A stretch of 37,334 nt of DNA from CAUZFZ01 sp963579025 (GTDB taxonomy: Bacteria; Planctomycetota; Planctomycetia; Planctomycetales; Planctomycetaceae): assembly GCA_963579025.1 (NCBI GenBank), contig CAUZFZ010000109.1, positions 1 through 37,334 of the forward strand, read 5' to 3'. The notes under the pieces are model-generated. The model was not told the DNA's origin. It was given only the letters and a program-made list of their open reading frames with translations, and ran no database searches. Below are positions 17,218 to 24,669 of this stretch, piece by piece (the stretch's first letter is position 1; the number at the start of each line of letters is the position of its first letter). A program made the position numbers and the translations under genes.

Positions 17218-20200
17218 ATGAAACTTCGATGGAGCTGTTTCGGGATCATTGCCGTTATCTCATTGAGTGGGCAGATGCAGCGGGCTCACGCTCAGTTCGA
17301 CGAGGACGACGAACTCGTCCCTGGCGTCCTGACCGAATTCAACGGCAGCGGTCAGCGCGTCGAACAGATCGATGTCGATATCTCCGCCGACTGGGGCGCA
17401 TCTGCACCGCATTCCCGTCTCCAGCCTGGGATGTTCGCCGCGGAGTGGACGACCCAATTGCTGATCCAGCAGACTGGCCAGCATCAGTTTCACGTGTTTG
17501 CTCACGGACGAGTGTCGATCGAGCTGGACGGCAAGACGGTTCTTGAAGGGAAAGCCGACAAGCCGCAGTGGGTCAGCGGGGACGAGTTCACGCCGAGTAT
17601 CGGGCTGCGTCCGTTGAACGTCAGATTTCAGAAGATAGGCGCGGCAGCCCGGATTCAGTTGTGCTGGTCATCAGAGACGTTTCCACTCGAACCGGTGCCG
17701 CCGCATCTGCTGTTCCGCGAGGGCGGGCGGCACGACCTGGCTCGTATCCAGCGAGGACGGAAACTTTTCGTCGCGCATCGCTGCGCCCGCTGTCATTCCG
17801 ACGCCGAGTCTACTTCGCGTGTACTGCCTGCTCCCGATCTGAAGCGATCCGTCGCTGGGATCAGCACGCACTGGCTCATGAATAAACTGATGGGCGACGA
17901 ATCGGCGCGGGGACGTATGCCGCACTTCGGGCTGAACCGTGAACAGGCCGCGGCCATTGCTCTGACTCTGCTGGAGGCCGCAAAGACACAGCCGCCGATC
18001 AACGACAAACTGCCGAAGCCAGCCAAAGGCCGTGATGACGCGAAAGACACCGCGTCCGGGCACACGCTCATCAAGTCGCTGGGCTGTCTCGCCTGTCATG
18101 CGGTCAAGCGGCTGGGAGCATCCGGCCCGTTCGCTGGCCCGGACCTGTCGGTGATCGGTGAGAAACGCACGTTGAGCTGGCTGCTCCGTTGGTTGAAGGC
18201 CCCGGCATCGCTGAATGCGAATCACAACATGCCAGTGTTCGACCTGACCAATCAGGAACGACGACAACTCGCGCTGGCACTGAACTCGCTGCAACAGGAG
18301 ATCGTCAGCCCGCTCGCACTGGGAGCAACGACACCGGACGTCCTTGCCCAGGGGAAAAAACTGATGGCCGATCTGCGCTGCGCCGCGTGTCACGGTGACC
18401 CGCGCAAGCCAGAGGACATTCCAAAGCGGGCAAGGACACTCGGTAAGCCCGTCGCCGACTGGACTATCTCGTGCCTAGCCGACAAGCCGGACCTGGCCAA
18501 AGCCCGGCCGGCGTTTCCCGGGACCGATCGCGAGGCTCTGCAGGCGTATCTCGAATCAACAGGCAAGGCGGCGTCTCAGGTCTCGGCGTTTGAACAGGGC
18601 CGCGAGATGTTCGAAGTGCAGAACTGTGCGGCATGCCATCCGCGCGGCCGGTCGCGCGGTGTCATCGGCGGACTCGCGGCGAAAATCGCGGCGAGTGACG
18701 CGAGCCTGAACGGACTGAGCACGCGACTCGTCCCGCCGTCACTGACGGGTGTTGGTGACCGCTTCCGCGATGAAGCCCTGGCTGCGGCCGTTCTGGGCAA
18801 ACAGCCGCGCCGCCTGCCGTGGCTGCACGTCCGCATGCCAAAGTTCAATCCTGAACGAGTCGACCAGAAAATGCTGCTGGCTCATTTCATTGGACACGAC
18901 CGAATTGCGGACGGCGCACCGACATGGAAGCCAGCACCGCCTGATCAGAAAGTGTCGGACGAGGAATTGATCTACGGTCAGGAGCTCGTCGGAGTAAAGG
19001 GCTTCAGTTGCATCGCCTGTCACAAGGTCGGCGACTACGAACCGCGAAACACGGCGATGGGCACGCGCGGCTCGGATCTGCTCGGCCTGCGCAAGCGGAT
19101 GCGGCGTGAGCATTTCATCCGTTGGACTCGTTCGCCGCTGCGCATCGTTCCCGGCCTGGAAATGCCGTCGTACACGCGGCCAGCTGTGGGCAGTCACGCG
19201 AAATCAGTCGATGGCCAGCTTGAGACGCTGTGGAGGACGCTCAACGATTCACGTTTCGAGTCCCCGACAAATCCCGCGTCGGTCGAGCAGTTCCTGGTGG
19301 TCGAGAGCGGCCAGAAAACCCGTATCGTCCGCGATGTCTTCACTAACCCGGAAGAGAACGGCGGTGGATATGTTGCCCGCTCATTCGCCATGGGCTTTCC
19401 GAACGGTCACAGCGTGCTGCTCGATCTCGACACACTGACGCTGCGTCGCTGGACGTTCGGGGACTTTGCCCGGCAGCGAACTGTGGGCAAGAGCTGGTAC
19501 TGGGACATGGCCGGCACAGATTTCATCACACGCATGCCGACTGGTTCGGACTATGCGCTGGTGAAGCAGGGGCTGACTGGACAGGCCGCCCTCGATACCG
19601 CGATCCGTCCGGTCCGTTCAAACGCCACCGTTGGGCGGCTGCTGAGTTATGAGCCGGTGTCAGATCAATCAGTCGAACTGCGTTACCGAATGATCTTTGA
19701 ATTGGCCGGCAAATCCCTGCACCTGGACATCGAAGAACTCTGGCAAGGAAATACCGACCCCTTCGAAAAGGTGAATAGCGTATCCCGCACGATCGATGTG
19801 AAGTCGATTCCGCCGGGATACGACCTGCTGCACTTTGTGCCGGTCACGGTCGACAACTCCACATTCGGGGAACCTCTCGTTGGTGCCCATGACGGTGAGC
19901 ATGAATTCGTGTACGCGTCTCAACAGGATCGCAAGCAGCGAAAACCGGTTGGATTGAAGCTGACTCCCGAGAATCGCCATGCGCACGTCACAGTCAACTA
20001 CTCAACGTCGATCAGGCGTCCGAGTCTGGAAACCCGCACGAAACCTGTTGAGGCCCCGCCGGCGCACGCAGTGAATTCCATGCCCGGCTTTGACGGCATT
20101 CAACTGCCATTGCCGCAGTCAATCATGCCGACGGCCATGACCGTGCTGGATGACGGTCGGCTGGCGTTTACGTCACTGAAAGGAGACGTCTATATCGCAC

Positions 20201-21399
20201 GCGATTCGGATGACGACGGTGTCGAAGATTCAATGACGCTATTCGAGGAAGGTCTTGCCGCGCCATATGGAATCATTCAGGACGGAGACAGCATCATTGT
20301 CGCGCACAAGCCGGAATTGCTGCGGCTGCGCGACACGGACAGTGATGGTCGGGCAGACGAACGCAGCGTGTTCGCCACAGGCTGGGGATACAACGACAAC
20401 TACCACGACTGGGCGTGCGGCATCGTCCGCAACTCAAAGGGCGAACTGTTCATCGGACTCGGCAGTGACTACGCGCAAACAAGTCGTCCCCTTGAATACA
20501 GCCGCTGGCGCGGCAAGGTGCTGCGGATCGAGCCGAACGGAACAGTGCATCCATTCTCACACGCGTTTCGCTATCCGACCGGTCTCGCGATCGACTCACA
20601 GGATCGATTGTTCGGCACCGACAATCAGGGCGTGCAGAACACATTCAACGAGATCAACCACCTGCGCGACGGAGTCCACTACGGAGTCCCCAAACATCAC
20701 GAGGAAAGTCTGAAAGTGGATGCGTCAGGTCCGGCACTGCATGTCCCGCACCCGTGGACACGTAGCGTCAACGGTCTGCAGATCCTCCCGGAATCATTCC
20801 CGGCGCGGGAAATCGCCGGCCACGGAGTTGGAGCCGAGTACAACGGTAAGCTGCTGGTCCGCTTCACGTACCACGAAGTTGCCGGTCAGCTTCAGGGAGC
20901 GATCTACTATCTGTCGCAGCCCAACTTCAAAGACGCGGACGCCAACTTTCAGGGTCCAATCTGCGTCACAGCCGGGCCTGACGGAGAGTTGTACGTAGGC
21001 AGCATCCACGACAGCGGCTGGCTCGGCGGACTGAACACGGGCAGCATCGTGAAACTCACCGCTCGCAAGGATCGACCAAACGGCATCCGCGAAATCCGCG
21101 CCACGTCCGATGGTTTCGAAATCCGCTTCATGCGCCCGGTCGATCGAGCCACCGCTGCGAAGCCGGAGCGTTACACCATCAGCGGTTACACCCGAGTGTG
21201 GAAAGGCGGCTACGGAACACCGGATTCCGGACGCTACGTGCCGAAGATTGGCTCAGCAAAAGTGTTGCCATCCGGGGATGCCGTGCATCTGACGGTCACT
21301 CCATTGAAAACGGGCTTTGTTTACGACGTGACGTGTAACCTGGCTGACGAGAAACTGTGGCCTTCAACCGGCCACTACACGCTCAACCGTGTTCCGTAG
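17218..21399 (+). CDS. Secreted PA14 - five-haem c-type cytochrome - beta-propeller dehydrogenase-like protein (PVC type)
   Basis: 1393 residues. The signal peptide ends near AHA/QFDED. Residues about 60-165 look like a PA14-type domain (MFAAEWTTQLLIQQTGQHQF, VSIELDGKTVLEGK). Five CxxCH haem sites follow: CARCH (189), CLACH (290), CAACH (388), CAACH (470) and CIACH (598), within cytochrome c domains that have plausible downstream methionines (MPHFG, MPVFD, MPKF, MPSY). Residues about 700-950 are a beta-rich region. Residues about 955-1290 form a six-bladed-propeller, sorbosone-dehydrogenase-like domain (GFDGIQLPLPQSIMPTAM, DTDSDGRADE, YPTGLAIDS). The final 100 residues form a beta domain. Such proteins are a planctomycete speciality thought to oxidise sugars or sulfated polysaccharide parts in the periplasm and pass electrons along their haems; the substrate is unknown. 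GGGAA lies before the ATG. It appears to be a single gene. Confidence 0.85.
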   Translation: MKLRWSCFGIIAVISLSGQMQRAHAQFDEDDELVPGVLTEFNGSGQRVEQIDVDISADWGASAPHSRLQPGMFAAEWTTQLLIQQTGQHQFHVFAHGRVSIELDGKTVLEGKADKPQWVSGDEFTPSIGLRPLNVRFQKIGAAARIQLCWSSETFPLEPVPPHLLFREGGRHDLARIQRGRKLFVAHRCARCHSDAESTSRVLPAPDLKRSVAGISTHWLMNKLMGDESARGRMPHFGLNREQAAAIALTLLEAAKTQPPINDKLPKPAKGRDDAKDTASGHTLIKSLGCLACHAVKRLGASGPFAGPDLSVIGEKRTLSWLLRWLKAPASLNANHNMPVFDLTNQERRQLALALNSLQQEIVSPLALGATTPDVLAQGKKLMADLRCAACHGDPRKPEDIPKRARTLGKPVADWTISCLADKPDLAKARPAFPGTDREALQAYLESTGKAASQVSAFEQGREMFEVQNCAACHPRGRSRGVIGGLAAKIAASDASLNGLSTRLVPPSLTGVGDRFRDEALAAAVLGKQPRRLPWLHVRMPKFNPERVDQKMLLAHFIGHDRIADGAPTWKPAPPDQKVSDEELIYGQELVGVKGFSCIACHKVGDYEPRNTAMGTRGSDLLGLRKRMRREHFIRWTRSPLRIVPGLEMPSYTRPAVGSHAKSVDGQLETLWRTLNDSRFESPTNPASVEQFLVVESGQKTRIVRDVFTNPEENGGGYVARSFAMGFPNGHSVLLDLDTLTLRRWTFGDFARQRTVGKSWYWDMAGTDFITRMPTGSDYALVKQGLTGQAALDTAIRPVRSNATVGRLLSYEPVSDQSVELRYRMIFELAGKSLHLDIEELWQGNTDPFEKVNSVSRTIDVKSIPPGYDLLHFVPVTVDNSTFGEPLVGAHDGEHEFVYASQQDRKQRKPVGLKLTPENRHAHVTVNYSTSIRRPSLETRTKPVEAPPAHAVNSMPGFDGIQLPLPQSIMPTAMTVLDDGRLAFTSLKGDVYIARDSDDDGVEDSMTLFEEGLAAPYGIIQDGDSIIVAHKPELLRLRDTDSDGRADERSVFATGWGYNDNYHDWACGIVRNSKGELFIGLGSDYAQTSRPLEYSRWRGKVLRIEPNGTVHPFSHAFRYPTGLAIDSQDRLFGTDNQGVQNTFNEINHLRDGVHYGVPKHHEESLKVDASGPALHVPHPWTRSVNGLQILPESFPAREIAGHGVGAEYNGKLLVRFTYHEVAGQLQGAIYYLSQPNFKDADANFQGPICVTAGPDGELYVGSIHDSGWLGGLNTGSIVKLTARKDRPNGIREIRATSDGFEIRFMRPVDRATAAKPERYTISGYTRVWKGGYGTPDSGRYVPKIGSAKVLPSGDAVHLTVTPLKTGFVYDVTCNLADEKLWPSTGHYTLNRVP

Positions 21400-21460
21400 C
21401 TTCGACGACGCTTCCGACGAGAAAAAAGAGTAAACTGGTGCGATTCGAAGGAGAGCATCA

Positions 21461-21694
21461 ATGAATTGGCGTGAGCGAATTACCGTCGACCCGGCGGTCT
21501 GCCACGGTAAAGCCTGCATCCGTGGAACACGCGTGATGGCATCAGTCGTCCTGGACAATCTGGCTACTGGACTCGACATCGACGAAGTGTTGGTCAGCTA
21601 CCCGTCCCTGACGCGTGACGACGTCCTGGCTGCGATCGCGTACGCCTCCGATCTGGGACGTGACCGGGAAGACGTGGCCGTCGCTGCCGAATAA
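21461..21694 (+). CDS. DUF433 family protein, antitoxin-like, without a toxin partner
   Basis: 77 residues, complete for the family (PF04255). The sequence WRERITVDPAVCHGKACIRG, then TRVMASVVLDNLATGLDIDE and VLVSYPSLTRDDVLAAIAYA shows the usual DUF433 pattern, a winged-helix-like fold often acting as the antitoxin and repressor beside a DUF5615 PIN-like toxin. AAGGAG lies 8 nt before the ATG, a strong ribosome binding site. No toxin-like gene is found on either side: upstream is the cytochrome gene, and downstream, after 11 bp, the end of a convergent gene. It may be an orphan regulator or the remains of a toxin-antitoxin pair. Confidence 0.85.
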   Translation: MNWRERITVDPAVCHGKACIRGTRVMASVVLDNLATGLDIDEVLVSYPSLTRDDVLAAIAYASDLGRDREDVAVAAE

Positions 21695-21705
21695 ACGTGG
21701 CAGGC

Positions 21706-23838
21706 TCACTGCTTTGCTGCCGCAATCTGGTTCTCACGCCACGCTTTCATGTAGCGACGAATGCCACGCTGAACGTGTTTTTCCGATCTGGCGATTATCT
21801 GCTCGGCCACTGGAGAGTTGAGTGTCGGAGCTCCGGTTTGCCTGGCGCGCTGGTAGAGAAATGCCCCCTGTGCGGCGGTTGCGCTGTCGAATTCTCCAAG
21901 CTGGGCCAGTAGCTCTTTCAGATCACCTTCAGCCTGCTTGTACGCCAGACGGGCGTAGGCGTGAGCTGCCGATCGTTTTCCGTCACCGTCTCCATCGATC
22001 CAGACGGCTCCACTGCAGCCGATGCTGGTTGGCGTCCAGTCCGGTGACGTTGGCTGATACGGTTTCGCCGTTCGCCAGTACGAGCCGTCGATTCCCGGTC
22101 CCACAGCGATAGCCACCAGATGCACGTCGTGACGGGGACGGTCAATTTCCCAGTGGTCTTCCCAGAGAACGCCCTTCTTTCGCTTTCTGTCTTCCTCAAT
22201 TCCCGTCAGTTCAATCTCGCGGATTCGTTCACCGTTGGAGAACAACCACACGTGTGAAACCTGTGTCCATTGTGGGCCGAGCACGCGGACGTGGACTCCA
22301 ATCTTTTCTCCATCAACAGTCGCCAGGTCGCCGGACTGGTACTTCTGTCGTTTCCCATCGACCTCAATAGTGTCTTCGACAGTTAACTCGGCCAGCAGTC
22401 CGTAGCTGACCATCACACGGCCCGCGGCAAAGCTGGCTGCTGCCGCTGCGACATCAATGTTTCCCGGGTCGGAATCATCGCAACGAATGTAGGTGCGGCC
22501 CTGGCCGACGAAGTGTCGCGCCACATCGTGGGAATCACTGGCACCGACTGGAGTGACATGCAGGCCGCGATTCAACAGCGCCATCCAGTCGTGAAAGAGC
22601 AGCATGATGTCCGTCTGATTGGCCCCCGAGTTGACGACTTCCATCGCGTTGGCCGGCAGTTTCCAGCCGTCCACTCGCTCGCCGACTGCGTCGTTAAACA
22701 GCTTCGGGCCGAACGGCCGGACTCCTGAGTGAACGTCGCGGGAGTGATTCAGAATGACCGCTTTCACGCCAGGGACTTTGCCGATCGACGTGTTGATGTC
22801 GGCCCAGTTGTCGAATTTGTAGGCCGGTGGCGGCGAACCTGGCGTCACGGGCCAGATGTTGAAGTGGCCGACGGGAGTCGTCACTTCGTTGCCAATGACC
22901 GGTGTGAAGTACTTTTCGACACCGGCTTCACGGGCGAAGGGACGGTGGTCGATGTGGACGTTGTGGTCCGTCGCGATCGGTAGCTCGATGCCTTCGGCTG
23001 CCAGCGAGATCATTCTTTCCTGCACGGTCGAATCGCCGTGCCCGGAATGCGTGCGCGTATGCACGTGTGTGTCGCAGGCGACGTAGCCTTCCGTTGGAAC
23101 TTCGCGGCGTACAAGCACGCTGTGATCGGAGACACTGCCCGCTCGGGTCGTGACTTCGACTTTGCCGAGTCCGAATTCAAATCCTCGTCCCACGTAGACC
23201 GTGTACTTTCCTGCCGGCACCGGAATCTCGACGTGGCCTGTTCTCTGACTCGCATAGACAGTTCCCGGTCGAACGGCCAGGTCTCGATTTGATTCGAGTC
23301 CGGTTTGCTGCAGTGCGCCGCGTGCGTTGAGGATCGTGATCCGCACCGGTGTCTGATTCCACGTTTTGATCAGGATGTGCGATTCGGTCAGTAGCTCGGC
23401 GCGCGACGCGTCATGCAGAAAGATTTCGCCGACGCGAATGTCGTCGGGCGTGCGGGCGCGGGACGCTTCGATCGTCAGTACGTTGGCGCCGTCCTTCAAA
23501 GCGCCTGCCGGAACTTCGAAGTAGACGACCATGTCGTTTTCGTCCCGCTGCAGTTGACTGAAGTCGGCATCGTTGAGCTTGATGCGCCACGTCTGCTTGT
23601 TGTCCTGGTGCCGCAGTTCGAGGCAATACGGCGCGTCGTTACTCGCGGCGTCAAACTGCAATTCCAGACGCGTGCCTTCCGCCTTGTCAGGAAACTCCGA
23701 CCACTCGCGCGGACCGTCCATACTGCGGATGTGGTGCATGCGGCCGGTAATCGTCTGGGGGTCGCCAGCGAACGCATCGCTGACGCACAGCGAGACCAGG
23801 CAAGTCACAAGCATCGATAAGCAGCGAGGAGTGGACAC
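21706..23838 (-). CDS. CehA/McbA family PHP-domain metallohydrolase, exported
   Basis: 710 residues from GTG 23838. This start is chosen because GGAGG lies 7 nt upstream and it gives a signal peptide (MLVTCLVSLCVSDAFA); the open frame runs 37 codons further without such support. Residues about 30-250 are beta-rich and may bind carbohydrate. The PHP metallohydrolase domain follows: HxH at His258/His260 in CDTHVHTRTHSGHGD, then PIATDHNVH, VIGNEVTT, ILNHSRD and VGASDSHD, supplying the expected metal ligands. CehA and McbA hydrolyse carbamate insecticides, but most planctomycete members have unknown phosphoester, ester or amide substrates. The C-terminal 130 residues include DGDGDGKRSAAHAYAR and a helical tail. 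It is convergent with the DUF433 gene. Confidence 0.85.
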   Translation of the reverse strand: MSTPRCLSMLVTCLVSLCVSDAFAGDPQTITGRMHHIRSMDGPREWSEFPDKAEGTRLELQFDAASNDAPYCLELRHQDNKQTWRIKLNDADFSQLQRDENDMVVYFEVPAGALKDGANVLTIEASRARTPDDIRVGEIFLHDASRAELLTESHILIKTWNQTPVRITILNARGALQQTGLESNRDLAVRPGTVYASQRTGHVEIPVPAGKYTVYVGRGFEFGLGKVEVTTRAGSVSDHSVLVRREVPTEGYVACDTHVHTRTHSGHGDSTVQERMISLAAEGIELPIATDHNVHIDHRPFAREAGVEKYFTPVIGNEVTTPVGHFNIWPVTPGSPPPAYKFDNWADINTSIGKVPGVKAVILNHSRDVHSGVRPFGPKLFNDAVGERVDGWKLPANAMEVVNSGANQTDIMLLFHDWMALLNRGLHVTPVGASDSHDVARHFVGQGRTYIRCDDSDPGNIDVAAAAASFAAGRVMVSYGLLAELTVEDTIEVDGKRQKYQSGDLATVDGEKIGVHVRVLGPQWTQVSHVWLFSNGERIREIELTGIEEDRKRKKGVLWEDHWEIDRPRHDVHLVAIAVGPGIDGSYWRTAKPYQPTSPDWTPTSIGCSGAVWIDGDGDGKRSAAHAYARLAYKQAEGDLKELLAQLGEFDSATAAQGAFLYQRARQTGAPTLNSPVAEQIIARSEKHVQRGIRRYMKAWRENQIAAAKQ

Positions 23839-23999
23839 GATCGTTCCTCCAACTGTGGGATGGAGCGCGGACGGGTGGAAGGACGGGCACCATACGTCAG
23901 CGAACGGGCGAGTCGCGACTATACGACGCGAGCCGCATGGAATAGCCATCAGGCTTTCGATGCGGCTCGGATAGAGAGTCGGAGACAGGCCGGTTGCCG

Positions 24000-24206
24000 T
24001 CAGACGACAGCTTCCTCAGCAACCGAGCGGTCGCTGATCAGCTTGGACAGGGCCTCGACGTCCTGCAGTTCGGAACTGCGTTTTTCCACGTAAGCGGGTG
24101 TCGGGTCTTCCTGCTTCAGCATGATGGACCGGCGTACGAACCGCAGACCACGCAGCAGGACTTCGCGCTGTTCGTCATTCAATTCGAAATTCAACGATTC
24201 GCTCAT
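24000..24206 (-). CDS. Small protein of unknown function
   Basis: 68 residues. The sequence is helical and charged (FELNDEQREVLLRGLRFVRR, ending KLISDRSVAEEAVV), with protein-like composition and no cysteine or membrane segment. ELNDEQREVLLRGLRFVR resembles short conserved planctomycete proteins, but I cannot name a family. No clear Shine-Dalgarno precedes the ATG at 24206. It lies on the same strand as, and 161 bp upstream of, the PHP metallohydrolase start, so it could share a transcript with it. Confidence 0.55.
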   Translation of the reverse strand: MSESLNFELNDEQREVLLRGLRFVRRSIMLKQEDPTPAYVEKRSSELQDVEALSKLISDRSVAEEAVV

Positions 24207-24669
24207 CGGCGTGAACTCACTATTTCAGGAACTCCGACATCCTTGTCCTGAGGTACCGGGCGTCCCCCCCGGCCGGCAGAGCATTATGGTAGCCAGAGCA
24301 ACTCACAGTCTCAACAATTGAGTTCATCTGGCGACGATACCAGACACGGTTTCATCCGTTACTTCTGGCTGCACGCGGTCATGCGACGTACAAAAAACGA
24401 CAGATCTCCGTCGCGTCTGATCGATCTGACAATTCGAGTCTACGTGACTCCACAGCTACCACACGCGGTGGATCGATCGATCACGCGGAAAACACTCAGG
24501 AACTGACCCCGGCGGCGTCAGGTGTCGCACAGACGGGAATCCTGTTTCGGTTACGGGATCGACAGGACTGTCACAAACCTGCGTCGAGACCTTCCGCGAC
24601 CGAATCATGCCGCGACATCAGCCGAATCCGTTTGACATGCGGCGATTGCAGATTTCGTGGGCCTCACAA
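24207..24669. other. Intergenic region without a recognisable gene
   Basis: 463 bases between the end of the DUF1559 gene and the start of the small 68-residue gene. Short open frames here have no protein-like composition. No tRNA cloverleaf was seen. The only structure noted is the hairpin at 24292-24332 and a GATCGATCGATCA stretch near 24470. It should hold the promoter of the small gene and the 3' end of the DUF1559 transcript. Confidence 0.5.
24292..24332. other. Two-tier hairpin
   Basis: GCCAGA (24292-24297) pairs with TCTGGC (24327-24332), and AACTCA (24300-24305) with TGAGTT (24319-24324), with a 2x2 internal loop and a 13-nt apical loop. It could be a factor-dependent terminator for the DUF1559 gene or an operator for the small gene. 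There is no T-run on the minus strand. Confidence 0.45.

Noticed and set aside
21697..21912. 71-codon frame after the DUF433 gene as its toxin
   Set aside because: It lies antisense within the PHP metallohydrolase gene and shows no PIN-like acidic residues or DUF5615 pattern.
24318..24506. 62-codon frame in the 463-bp gap
   Set aside because: No ribosome binding site, starts inside a hairpin, and the composition is not protein-like.
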